Positions 1-17,400 of a stretch of DNA of 64,000 nt are shown here, in pieces. A model generated the notes under the pieces. It was not told the DNA's origin. It saw nothing but the letters and a program-made list of their open reading frames with translations, and did no database searches. The position numbers and the translations under genes are program-made. This stretch comes from Cinclus cinclus (lineage: Eukaryota; Chordata; Aves; Passeriformes; Cinclidae), in assembly GCF_963662255.1 (NCBI RefSeq), contig NC_085072.1, positions 3,137,001-3,201,000 of the forward strand. The letters run 5' to 3'. Position 1 is the first letter of the stretch. Each line of letters opens with the position of its first letter.

Positions 1-276
1 GGAAAATCCCATCATTCCTCTGCGGATGGAGTTTGGGGACATCTCCTAGGCCAGGATGTCCCCAGACCTGTGCCACCACCAGCACCCCCAGCACCTCTCC
101 CAGCTGGGATCTGTGTCCCTCACAGCACTGTGGAGTAATTCGGGAGAAATCAGCTCCAAGGGATGTGGGATCTCATCTCCCAAACCTCCACAGGTCCCCT
201 TGTCCCAGTCCTGCTGGGCACAGCGGGGCTCATGGCCCTGCCACTCTCTGTGGGGACAGTTCTGAACACCTGCCAG

Positions 277-360
277 GTGTTCTTCACGGCATTCCCAGTC
301 TGCCCAGTGACATCCATGCCATTCCCAGTTTGCCCAGTTCCATCCATGCCATTCCCATCC
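277..360. repeat. 30-bp minisatellite fragment upstream of REN
   Basis: Two to three copies of a 30-bp unit built on ATTCCCAGTCTGCCCAGTG lie just upstream of the REN TATA box. Bases 277-309 are identical to 16708-16740 in ETNK2 intron 2, where the same unit forms a long array. The rest of 1-408 shows no gene that I can recognise. Confidence 0.8.
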
Positions 361-408
361 CTCCCCCTGCCAGGGGAGGAGGAACCCGCAGGGATGGAGG
401 ATCCCGGG

Positions 409-417
409 CTATAAAAG
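409..417 (+). promoter_or_regulatory. REN: REN TATA box
   Basis: CTATAAAAG lies 79 bp upstream of the REN start codon. Transcription would begin near 440, leaving a 5-prime UTR of about 55 bases that holds a doubled GAGGTGACAGCGG. Mammalian renin genes also use a TATA box. I did not see the HOX/PBX-type proximal element known from mammalian renin promoters, but only about 400 bp of upstream sequence is in the window. Confidence 0.75.
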
Positions 418-495
418 CTTCCTCCCCTCCCGGACAGGACGGGACGGAGCTGCCGGCACGGGAGGTGACAGCGGGAGGTGACAGCGGGGGACACG

Positions 496-6102
<5,607 letters not shown>

Positions 6103-6460
6103 GGGTCCGGGTGAGGCCGGGCAGGGCGGGGACAGCGTGTGGAGAAGCGGAGGCTGGAGGAGAAGCAACTCCAAAGCTCGCCTGAAACCCCCGCGCTGCT
6201 TCCCGGCAGCTTCTCCTGCTGCCGAGAGCTGAGCCTGGAGCCGGGATGGGAATTCCAGAGGGATCCTGCGGCCGGAGCGGCCCCTCCGGGCGCTTTCGGG
6301 ATGATGTGCGACGGCAGCAGCAGCGCACGGTGACTTTGCTGCCGGTGTGGCTGAGGGATGGTCTGTGACCGTTCGTGTTGTTCCTAAACTGGGGGGGAAT
6401 AATCAATGTTTAATGATAGTTTTAGCCGGTGTTAGCCCTGCCCCTCTTCATGACTTGGAT

Positions 6461-6466
6461 ATTAAA
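6461..6466 (+). terminator. REN: REN polyadenylation signal (ATTAAA)
   Basis: ATTAAA lies 359 bp after the REN stop codon in an AT-richer stretch, the first good signal downstream. This is the common one-base variant of AATAAA. The transcript end would fall near 6480. Confidence 0.6.
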
Positions 6467-7140
6467 CGGTTTAAAGCAACAGGAGGTTGAGTGGAGGGTT
6501 GGTTTTGCATAGGGGGGATCAGATTCCTTTATTTAGGGAGCTGGGCCACAAATGTCCTTGTGCCAGGAGCCACCACTTCATTTGTGTCCTTCCACCTCGA
6601 AAAGTGCAACGCCCTCCCAGCTCCTGCCGCCGCATCTCCCCGGGTGAATCAAGGGCTCTGCAAAACTCTTCTTGCGGGTGGGATGGTCCCAGGAGCCCTG
6701 GATGTCCCCTGGATGTCCCCTGGATGTCCCCAGGGGACACAGACGGGGCTGTGCCTCTGCTCTGACCCTAGGGAGGGGACAGTGCCTGCGGGTCGGTGTC
6801 TCCAGTCCCAGGGCCTGTATCATGAAAAAGCAGAGTTTTTTCTCTGCCCTGGCTGTGGAGATGCCCCTGGGGCTGCCCCCTGTGCCAGGAGGGAGGGACA
6901 GGGCCGTGCTCCCAGCTGGGGACATTCCCCGTTCTCCTCCCAGTTCTGCAGCTGCAGATCCGAGTGCTCCCCAAAGCTGAGGGAACACGGTCACACCTCC
7001 AGTTTGACCAGTTCAGGTGGCTGGGAGTGCCAGGATCCTCAGGGAAAGCTGCCCCTGGGGCACGGCCTGGAATCAGGAGCAGCAGCTGGCAGGAGCTCCT
7101 CACCCTCAGAGCTGCAGCCAGCAGGGACTGATGATGAATT

Positions 7141-7395
7141 CCCAGCTCTGATGGGCCCTGGAGCTGATCATTCCAGTGCTGACCAACTCCCAGTACTGAT
7201 AATTCCAGTGCTGACAGTTCCAGTGCTGACCAATTCCCAGTGTTGATAATCCCAGTGCTGATCAATTCCCAGCGCTGACCAATTCCCAGTGCTGACCAAA
7301 TCCCAGTACTGATAATCCCAGTGCTGATCAATTCCCAGTGCTGATCAATTCCCAATGCTGACAATTCCAGCGCTGAGCAATTCCCAGAGCTGCCA
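7141..7395. repeat. Intergenic minisatellite between REN and ETNK2
   Basis: A run of alternating short units (CCAGTGCTGACCAATTCC and CCAGTACTGATAATT) with many copies. The rest of 6480-8180 shows no recognisable gene. Confidence 0.85.
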
Positions 7396-8189
7396 AATTG
7401 CCTCTCAGGGATATTTGGGAAGGAGATGCTCCTGCCAGCACCGAGCCAGTGGCTTCTGTGTGACCCTTCCAGCACCTCCCCAAAGCTCCCAGCTCTCCCT
7501 CCATCCTTCCCAGCCTGGACCCTCATCCCGGCCCTGCTCCCTTCCCTCCCTGGGATCCTCATCCCGGCCCACCCTCCATCCTTCCCAGCCTGGATCCTCA
7601 TCCCAGCTCTGCCCCACGGCAGCCCCAGAGCAGAGGATGTGGCTGGGGTGGATGTTTGTCCCTCCTGGGTTGTTCTGTGGAGCTTTTAAACCTCTTCGTG
7701 CCAGGATGCCCAACCCCGGCGACTCCAGGGATGGGAAAATTCAGGCTTCTGTGGGTGGGATGTGTTTTTGACTGTCGCCTCCAAAAGGCCGGGGTGGTGA
7801 CAGTGGCTCTTCAGGGCCGGGGGGTGGAGGGAAGGGACGGATATCTCCTCTCATCCAGCGTTTCCTGAGCCGCTCATCAGAGCAGGAAACCCCGGGAGCA
7901 GCGGCAGGGAGGGATGGGGCCATCAGAGAAGAGGGAATCTGCTGAGGTCCGGGCTGAAGCCACAAACTTCTGGATGCCCGGCAAGAGTCTCCCCTTCCCA
8001 CCGGAGCGAAATCCCACTTGGAAATTTCCAAACCTCCTCCGCCCTGCTCTCCACAGCCAAGGCTCTGGTCTGGGGAAGACTCGAGAAGGTGTCCAAGGTG
8101 ACTTGAGCCCCCACCGCGGCTTCTGCCACATCCCTCAGCTGGAAAATACTCAGCCTGGCCTAAACAGGGATGTTTTTTTCGGTTCTATT

Positions 8190-8520
8190 CCAACTCCGCG
8201 CACTCATTTCAAGCAGCGAGAGTTAAAAAGCGGCCGGGCCGCTGGCGGTGCTGCTTGCCGGGCCCCTTAAGCCGGGCTATTAACACCTTTAATCGCCTGC
8301 TCCGGGCACAATTTCCCTCTGGATGCTGCGGCTCTGCCCGCGGGGCTCCGCTAGCCGGGATTAGATCGTTCCGGCCCAGCAATTAGGCCACGCTCAGCCC
8401 AGCAAAGCGCTATAGCAATTATGCCCGTCCTATTAACACTGACAGGGCTGGCGCTATTTTTAGCCAGACGGGAAACTGCCCGGCGGGGTTTTTGTCCCTC
8501 TCTTCCCCTTCCTGAAATGA
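8190..8520. other. Non-repetitive island, possible conserved noncoding element
   Basis: A stretch without tandem repeats between REN and ETNK2. It is rich in homeodomain-like cores: CTATTAACACCTTTAATCG, GGGATTAGATC, GCAATTAGG, GCAATTATG. It has no open coding exon that I can match. Its texture, with dispersed TAAT/ATTA cores in GC-rich DNA, is that of a regulatory element. Conservation cannot be judged here. Confidence 0.35.
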
Positions 8521-8881
8521 TTTTTCCCCCCCCCCCCCCCAGGTCTCCATGGTCCATCGGGCTGATTTCAGCACGGCCAGCTGGGAACTTTGGAGGGGGC
8601 ATTCTCCTCTGCCGGCCATGTGACGCTGTTATTTCCTCTGATAATGAAGGTCTGCGGGGGCTCTGCCAGCGGGAAAATCCCGCTCTGTCATCACCTCCAA
8701 AACCCCTTCCCAGCCCAGGTGTGAATCCCTACGCAAGTCAGAGTCCGGAGGGTGCAACGGGAGAGGTTATCCCGAGGGGATACATCCCGCCTGGAGTTCA
8801 TCCCGTGCGTGGCATCCTCATCATTTTCAGCCCCGAAGGGAGAGAGTGGGGGCTGTGTGGAGACCCCCGGGATGGCTTAGG

Positions 8882-8957
8882 GGATGGATGGATGGATGGA
8901 TGGATGGATGGATGGATGGATGGATGGATGGATGGATGATGGATGGATAATGGATGG
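8882..8957. repeat. (GGAT)n microsatellite
   Basis: About 17 tandem GGAT tetranucleotides followed by imperfect copies. The same motif recurs on the other strand at 11812-11877 and again at 63581-64000. Confidence 0.95.
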
Positions 8958-9389
8958 ACGGACATTGGGGTGCAGGGCACCAGCTGCAGGTGTGACAGGG
9001 GCGGTCCCGGTCCCGATGCGGATCCTCTGGGATGGTTTTGGGGTTCCAGGAATAGGTGGGGAAGGCATCCGGGCAGGAGGCACCGGCAGCAGGTGTGGAG
9101 GGGGGATCTCGGTGCTGAGGGGCTCCGGGAGTGGGTGGGGGAGGCACCGACAGCAGGTGCGGCAGAGCGGGGTCCCGGTCCCGGTACTGGTCCTAGTGCC
9201 GGCCGGGCGGGGCTCCGCTGTCCAGGCCGCCGGTGCGGGTCGGACGTGGATGGGATGCCCCATCCCGGTGCGGACCCACCGCCCAGGATGCGGTCCCAGT
9301 CAGTCCCGGTGTGGGTGGGATGCCGATCCGCTGATGCCGGTGCAGATCGGGTGCGGCGCCCGGGTCTCGGTGTGCGGGTCCCACCCTGC

Positions 9390-9856
9390 CCGCGGTACCG
9401 ATCCCGGTAGGATGCGGGTCCTTACCCCCGGTACCGATCCCGTTAGGATGCGGGTCCTTACCCCGGTACCGATCCCGTTAGGATGCGGGTCCTTACCCCC
9501 GGTACCGATCCCGTTAGGATGCGGGTCCCTGCCCCCGGTACCGATCCCGTTAGGATGCGGGTCCTTACCCCGGTACCGATCCCGTTAGGATGCCGGTCCC
9601 TGCCCCCGGTACCGATCCCGTTAGGATGCGGGTCCTTACCCCGGTACCGATCCCGTTAGGATGCGGGTCCTTACCCCCGGTACCGATCCCGTTAAGATGC
9701 GGGTCCTTACCCCGGTACCGATCCCGTTAGGATGCGGGTCCTTACCCCGGTACCGATCCTGTTAGGATGCCGGTCCCTGCCCCCGGTACCGATCCCGTTA
9801 GGATGCGGGTCCTTACCCCGGTACCGATCCCGTTAGGATGCCGGTCCCTGCCCGCG
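9390..9856. repeat. CpG-rich 34-36 bp array abutting the ETNK2 first exon
   Basis: About thirteen near-identical copies of a unit containing GGTACCGATCCCGTTAGGAT. Each copy has four CpG dinucleotides. The array ends about 115 bp before the ETNK2 start and runs into the CpG-rich promoter sequence. In-frame ATGs in the array (such as 9838) are unlikely starts. Confidence 0.9.
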
Positions 9857-9969
9857 GTGCCGGTGCAGGCGCTGCCGGGGAGGCGGGCGGGAGGCGGGCC
9901 GGTGACTCATGGCTTCCCACCGGCTGCGGCTCCTCCCCGCGGCCGCCGGCCCCGCGCAGCCCCCGGCAC
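9857..9969 (+). promoter_or_regulatory. ETNK2: ETNK2 CpG-rich promoter and 5-prime UTR
   Basis: GC- and CpG-dense sequence between the tandem array and the first ATG, without a TATA box. This suits a CpG-island promoter. The transcription start cannot be fixed from sequence alone and could lie inside the array. Confidence 0.5.
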
Positions 9970-11426
9970 ATGGGCCGCGGCTCCGGCAGCGCGGAGCTGG
10001 CCATGGCCGCACCGCCCGCCCGCTGCCCCGACTGCCCGGGGCCGGAGCGGGGGGGTGGCGGCGGGACCCCCACCGTGCCGCACCTCGGCATTGCGGTGGA
10101 CGAGGGGGACGTGCTGCCCGGGGCGCTGCGGATCGTGCGGCAGCTCAGACCCGCCTGGGAACCGGCCACGGTGAAGACCAAGGTACGGGGCGGGGGGGGA
10201 TCCTGAGCCGGCACCCCGTGAACCGGCGGCCGCTGTCTCGGGGGGATCGCCCGGTGGGGCTGCAGAGCCCGGCTGGGGTGGGGTTATGGGGTTGTAGGGT
10301 CTGTCTGAGGGGGGCTGGGGTGGGGTTATGGGGTTGTAGGGTCTGTCTGAGTGGGGCTGGGGTGGGGTTATGGGGTTGTAGGGTCTGTCTGAGGGGGGCT
10401 GGGGTGGGGTTATGGGGTTGTAGGGTCTGTCTGAGTGGGGCTGGGGTGGGGTTATGGGGTTGTAGGGTCTGTCTGAGGGGGCTGCACTGCTCAGCCCGGC
10501 GAGTGTGGGATCAGCTTAAGGGGGGCTGCGAGGCTCACCCTGGGGGCTGTAGGGTCTGTCCTAGTGGGGTTGTGGGGTTCTACCCGGGGGCTACCGGATC
10601 TGTTCGAGGGGGAATGTGGGGGTCACAATGGGGGGACTGTGGGGTTCACCATGGGGGGCTCTAAGACCTGCCCCAGAGGATGTGACACCCCACTCCGGGT
10701 GCACAAAGTCAGCTGCACAAAGGCGTGACACCCCCTTCGCACCCTCCCCCACCCCCCCAAGAGGTTTAGGGACTCCTGTACTGGTCACCGAGCGGTGGCT
10801 GCGGGTACAAAATTTTCCCTGGGGTTTCTGTCGAGGCGCGGGGCGGGGGGTCCTGGGAGCCGCTCTTATTTGGGATATTTGTTGGCTCCCACTTTTCCCG
10901 GATTGCCTGGGCTGAGCCCCAGTTCAGGTGGGAGCTGGACACCAGTTCCGGGCTCCTGGCACGGGACAGGGCTCGGCTGTACGGAGCTGCCAGAGCTTTG
11001 CTGGGAAAGCTGGATTGGCGTGGGAATGAATCCCTGTCCCCCTCCGGCCAGGTCTGGGGTGACACGGGCTGGTGACGCCTGTGCCCTCGGCAGTGCCCTG
11101 GCGCTGGGCACCGGGGCGTGGAGGGGCTGGGACTGCGTGCCCTTAAATGTCTGCACGTGAGCGAGTGTCCCCTCCGACAGGCACAGGCTTCCCGTCATTA
11201 AAAATGTATTAATAGCCAAGTGTAATTAAATACAAGACGGAAAAGCCATCTGAAAGGGCAGATGGCAACGGGCAGGAAGCTGGGAATTGGAGTTTGCAGG
11301 GGCAGGAAATGTTTCGCTCTTGCTCGCAGAGCTCGGTGGTTGTGGAGGGACCCCGGCTCTGGTATCCAGGCTCCGCAGGGGTCAGTGTTCGACAGCAGCT
11401 TGGGTGTGCGTGCGTGTGTTTTTAAT

Positions 11427-11473
<47 letters not shown>

Positions 11474-14400
11474 CCCAAACAGTTAGGAGCTAAGGGAAAG
11501 CCCTCCCGTTGCGTTTCCCTCGGCTCCTTTCCCTCCTCCCGCGTTTCCCCTCGCAGGAGCCGCTCGGGATGGGATGGAGCGGTCCAGGGGCCTCAGCTGG
11601 TTCCCATTAGCGATCCCATTCCTTTGCCCGGTGCCCTGGAGCGCTGCCCCACTCCCAGCACCTCGCTGGGGCTGTGCCGGAGCTCAGGGACACGGCAGGC
11701 AGGATCTGGGTGCTCGGGCTGTGCCTGCTTCCCAGGGCTCCTGCTCCTCATCCCCAAGGAATGTCCGTGTGGCTGAGTCAGCCACCCACACTGCCAGGGA
11801 AGCACAAACTCATCCATCCATCCATCCATCCATCCATCCATCCATCCATCCATCCATCCATCCATCCATCCATCCCTCAGCCAGAGATAAGCAGCAGTGC
11901 CGTGGAGCCAAAGCCCTGTCAGGACTCCAGCAGGGTTGGATGTTTTTAGCCCAGATTTGGCAACAAGTTGCCATGCTGGTGGCCAGCCCTGCGCTGGGAG
12001 TGCCGAGGCAGCCGGTGTTGGTGGTTTGGGAATTCTGAGGGATTCCCCCAGCGGGTTCAGCACCAGGAGCTGGATTTTGCTGCTTCGCTTTTGGATTTTG
12101 GATTTTTTTGGATTTTGCCCCAGCGCTTTGGCACAGATCGGGCTTTGTGTTTAATCCCTGCGAAGTTCACGGGATTTCGCTCCTTCCCTCTGTCCCTGCT
12201 GTGACCCGGCTGCAGGAAGGAAGGATTTGGAGTGGCTGCAGCCTGGATCCACAGGGAACAACACCGAGCATCCCCTGGCCCATCCTTGGGAGCCAGCGGA
12301 GCTGCCACCCCCAAACCCAGCGGGTCCTTGCAGGTCACCGAGGGACCACGTGTACGTCTCCAGAGTTGGTGGCCTGGAATTCAGGGGGGATAAGGCTCAG
12401 TAATCCCATTAAACCTGCTGGAAAGGGCTGCCCGGGCTATGGGGCAGCAAAACAAAGCAGCACACGAAGATTTTCCTCCGTGTGGAGCCGCTCACCTGCG
12501 TGTGGCAGACGGTGACACCTGCATGGACGGGATGTGACACCTCTGCTGATATTCCACTTGGAATATTCACCTCTGCCTGAATTTCCAATCTCTGGGACCT
12601 GGCAGGACAAGAAGAGGAGAGATCTGAAGTACAGATTATCAGCTCCAGGAAAAGCAGCTTGGGAAGTTCAGCCACAGCTGAGGGGCAGCGGCCCCTGAGG
12701 ATGGGGCAGCAGCCTCGCCCCGCTCGCCCCAAATCCAACTCTGGAATGGGGGTGTCGACCCCGTCTGATCTGGGGGGGTCTCATTCCAGTGCCTGGAGTC
12801 TCCCTCAGGAGGCTGCTCAGGGAGTCCTATATATAGGAACCCTATAGGGGAGCGTGGGTTGCTGAGTGGGATGTCTAAAATTATCCATCCCCTCCCCGAG
12901 CTCTGTGGCTGCCGGAGCAGGAGCCCCAAATCCCCTCCTGCTCCGGCTCTCTGATCCCACGGGGATGAGGGAATCCTTGCCAGGGGGAGCTGCAGCACCC
13001 CCGAGATGGCACGGGGGACAATGGGACAGGGGGTGACAGAGCCCCAAAGCCCCGAATGCCCTGCAAGCGCCCAAAATCCGGGCGGGATGGGACAAGGAGC
13101 CCGGCAGCAACCCCGGGATGTGCGCGGGCAGGCGGCCAAGGCAGAGCTCCGGAGAACAAAACTCCCCTTCCATCTGCGAGGAGCCAGCCCAGTGGTGACA
13201 CTGGTGACACTGGGGACATCAGAGCAGTGACGCTGGTGACACTGGAGCCAGCCCAGCGGTGACACTGGTGACACTGGGGACATCAGAGCAGTGACACTGG
13301 TGACACTGGAGCCAGTCCAGCGGTGACACTGGTGACACTGGGGACATCAGAGCAGTGACACTGGTGACACTGGAGCCAGCCCAGCGGTGACACTGGTGAC
13401 ACTGGGGACATCAGAGCAGTGACACTGGTGACACTGGAGCTATCACAGCGGTGACACTGGTGACACTGGGGACATCAGAGCAGTGACACTGGTGACACTG
13501 GAGCTATCACAGCGGTGACACTGGTGACACTGGGACCATCCCAGCAGTGACACTGGTGACACTGGAGCCAGCCCAGCGGTGACACTGGTGACACTGGAGC
13601 TATCACAGCAGTGACACTGGGACCATCCCAGCAGTGACACTGGTGACACTGGAGCCAGCCCAGTGGTGACACTGGTGACACTGGGAACATCAGAGCAGTG
13701 ACACTGGTGACACTGGAGCCAGCCCAGCGGTGGCACTGGTGACACTGGGGACATCAGAGCAGTGACACTGGTGACACTGGAGCCAGCCCAGCGGTGGCAC
13801 TGGGGCCAGCCCAGTGGTGACACTGGTGACACTGGAGCCAGCCCAGTGGTGACACCACACATCCCCAGCAGTGACATCCCCACCTATCAGTGCCTCGGCC
13901 CGCGGGAGACTCGGAGGAGGGTATGGGGAGGATGAGGAGGATGAGGAAGATGGGGAGGATGAGGAAGATGAGGAGGATGAGGAGGATGAGGAAGATGGGG
14001 AAGATGGGGAGAATGAGGAAGATGAGGAGGATGGGGAAGATGAGAAGGATGAGGAAGATGAGGAGGATGAGGAAGATGAGGAGGATGGAGAAGATGAGGA
14101 AGATGAGGAGGATGGGGAAGATGAGGAGGATGAGGAGGATGAGGAGGATGAGGAAGATGAGGAGGATGAGGAAGATGAGGATGTGCTGTATATATGTGTT
14201 TATACTTTTATAACTTTTATATATGTATATTGTATACATATTTTATATGTAAATATAAAATAAATAAATATTTATAAATATATAAGTATATGATGCATGT
14301 ATAAATTTATAAATATTTATATCTTTTATATATTTACATATGCATATACGTATATATGTTTATATGTATATGTATTTATAAATTTTATATATATTTTATA

Positions 14401-17400
14401 TATTTATATATATTTATTAATGCTTTTATATCTTTTATTCATGCTTTTATATGCGCATTCCATATATTACTACATTTCAAACCCCTAAATTCTAATTTTT
14501 TTACTGTGTGATATTTTTCTACCTCAATTTATTTACTATTTAAATATTTATTTGTTTGTCTTCCTTTATTACTTTTAGAGTAATATTAAAGTAACGAAAT
14601 ACCACTTTAAATATTTAAAGTAATATTTATTACTGTATTTATTTATCTACTTAATTATATCTCTACTTATTTCTACTTATGTGTATTTCTACTTAAATAT
14701 ATTTCTACTTAAATTACACGCTTGCGATCTGAATTCTATTATAATTTTGGGAGCTTTCTTTAAATATTTATAATTTTATATATTATTTTTTATTTTAAAT
14801 GTATTTAATTTTTAAAATTATTTTTATTTATTATTTTAAATGTTTATAACTTTATTTATTTGTCTACTTGCTTATTTCTACTCATTTCTAAGATCGCATT
14901 CGTGATCCAAATTTTCTCACTCAATTTTTGGGGTCTTCCTTTATGATCTCAGGTTAAATTTTTTTTTTTTTTTTTCCTGGTGGGATCAGCACGGAAAATT
15001 CCAATCCCTCATTTTCCAGGTTTTAACCCCAGCAGTTCTCCCATCCCCAGGTGTCACCCCTTAAATATTTATTTATTTTATTTATTTTACTACGTTAATA
15101 GTGATATTAAAGTAATTAAATAGTACTTTAAATATAGTAATTTAATAATATTTTACTGTATTACTTGAAATATTTCAAGTAATATTTATTACTTTATTTA
15201 TTGATCTGCTTAAATGTATTTCTACTCATTTCTACGATCGTGCTCGCAATCCAAATTCTATCACTTAATTTTGGGAGCTTTCTCTAAATGTTTAAAGTTA
15301 TGTTTATTACTTTATTTATCTACTTAAATATATTTCCACTCATTTCTACACTTGCAATCCAAATTCTGTCACTCGATTTTGGGATCTTCCTTTATGACCT
15401 CAGGTTAAAATTTGAGTTTTTCTGTTGTTGGTCACGATCTAAATTCTGTCACTCAATTTTGGGATCTTTTATGACCTCAGGTTAAAATTTGAGTATTCCT
15501 GGTGTTGGTCATGATCTAAATTCTATCACTCAATTTTGGGATCTTCCTTTACGACCTCAGGTTAAAATTTGTGTTTTTCTGTTGTTGGTCACGATCTAAA
15601 TTCTGTCGCTCAATTCTGGGATCTTCCTTTACGACCTCAGGTTAAAATTTGTGTTTTTCTGTTGTTGGTCACGATCTAAATTCTATCACTCAATTTTGGG
15701 ATCTTTTATGACCTCAGGTTAAAATTTGTTTTCCTGGTGGGATCAGCACGGAAAATTCCAATCCCTCATTTTCCAGGTTTCAACCCCGGCAGTTCCCCCA
15801 TCCCCAGGTGTCACCTGAGCGTTCCCAGGTGTCACCTGCTCCGTGTTTGTCCCTTCCCAGCTCTTCACCGACGGCATCACCAACAAACTGGTGGCGTGCT
15901 ACACGGACGAGGGGATGGGGGACGCGCTGCTGGTGCGGGTGTACGGCAGGAAAACCGAGCTGCTGGTGGACAGGGAGACGGAGCTCAGGAATTTCCAGGT
16001 GCTCAGAGCCCACGGCTGCGCCCCCGACCTCTACTGCGCCTTCCAGAACGGGCTCTGCTACCAATTCCTGCCGGGAATGGCGCTGGGACCCGACCACGTG
16101 CGGGATCCTCGCATCTCCGGGTGCGTGGGATTTCCCTCTGGAGGGAGCTGGGAGGTTTTCAGGGGAATATTTGGGATTGGGAATATTTGTTTCTGGGGGT
16201 TTGGTTTGTGTTTTCAGCTCTGTTCTTGTTGCTGTGGGTGTGCTGGTCACCTTTGAGGTGTTCTTCATGGTATTCCCAGTTTGCCCAGTGCCGTCCATGG
16301 TATTTCCAGTCTGCCCACTGTCCTTCATGGCATTCCCAGTTTGCCCAGTGCCGTCCATGGTATTCCCAGTCTGCCCACTGTCCTTCACGGCATTCCCAGT
16401 TTGCCCAGTGCCGTCCATGGTATTCCCAGTCTGCCCAGTGCCGTCCATGGCATTCCCAGTCTGCCCACTGTCCTTCATGGCATTCCCAGTTTGCCCAGTG
16501 CCATCCAAGGCATTCCCAGTCTGTCCACTGTCCTTCACGACATTCCCAGTCTGCCCAATGCCATCCAAGGCATTCTCAGTCTGCCCACTGTCCTTCATGG
16601 CATTCCCAGTCTGCCCAGTGCCGTCCATGGCATTCCCAGTCTGCCCACTGTCCTTCACGGCATTCCCAGTTTGCCCAGTGCCATCCAAGGCATTCCCAGT
16701 CTGCCCAGTGTTCTTCACGGCATTCCCAGTCTGCCCAGTGCCGTCCATGCCTGAGGATTTATCCCCTGGGGATATCCCCCAGTCTGGGGATAAATGTTCC
16801 AAACTGCAGCCAGGGGTGTCAAAATTACCAAATTTCTGAAAGCATCAGGTTTTGATGATGAGAGTTTTCCTGGGAACTTGGAGTAAAGAATTTCTGGGAA
16901 GCTGGGATTTCTTGGGAAGCAGAGTTTAGGGCTGAATTATCCCTGAAAACGGGAATTCTGAAATGCTTCAGAGGCTGATCCCTGACACGGAATGGAGCTA
17001 TGCCAACCCTGTGTTTTAAACCGGATTTTCAGGGAATCCCCCTCAACACACCCCAAAGCTCTTTTGGGTTTGTTGGGGTTTTTTTTTTGGTTTTATTGCT
17101 TTTTTTTTTTTTTTTATCGTGGGGGGATTTTCAGGATTTGGGATCACGTCTCACCCCTGTCCTGTGCTCCACTCCAGGCTGGTAGCCCGGGAGATGGCCC
17201 GAGTCCACGCCATCCACGCCAACGGGAGCCTCCCCAGGCCCATCCTGTGGCAGAAGCTGCACAAATACCTCAGCCTGGTGAAGACAGAGCTCAGCCCAAA
17301 GGTATCCAACCCCAGGTAAAGGCAGAGGGATCCCACAGAGCCAGGCTCTGCCTCGGGCACCCCCTGCCCACCCAGCCCACCCAGGTAAAGGTGCCCAGGT

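Noticed and set aside
9838..9969. Upstream in-frame ATG at 9838 as the ETNK2 start
   Set aside because: It lies in the last copies of the tandem array. It would add a low-complexity N-terminus absent from the family, and 9970 or 10003 give the expected length.
11433..11472. Poly(A) tracts as tails of processed pseudogenes
   Set aside because: At this and other tracts (34.8, 35.0, 48.46, 51.3, 61.37 kb) no gene-like body or flanking direct repeats could be recognised.
12825..12850. CCTATATATAGG palindrome as an SRF site or TATA box
   Set aside because: It has eight A/T bases between CC and GG rather than six, and no first exon follows. It lies in the middle of ETNK2 intron 1.
10625..13030. 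ACAATGG at about 10625 and 13017 as meaningful SOX sites
   Set aside because: They are single cores in repetitive or GC-rich sequence. At about one per 8 kb expected by chance they carry no weight without clustering.
13871..14263. Acidic Glu/Asp-rich 130-residue frame
   Set aside because: It is the direct reading of the GAGGAT microsatellite inside ETNK2 intron 1 and runs out in the AT-rich island.
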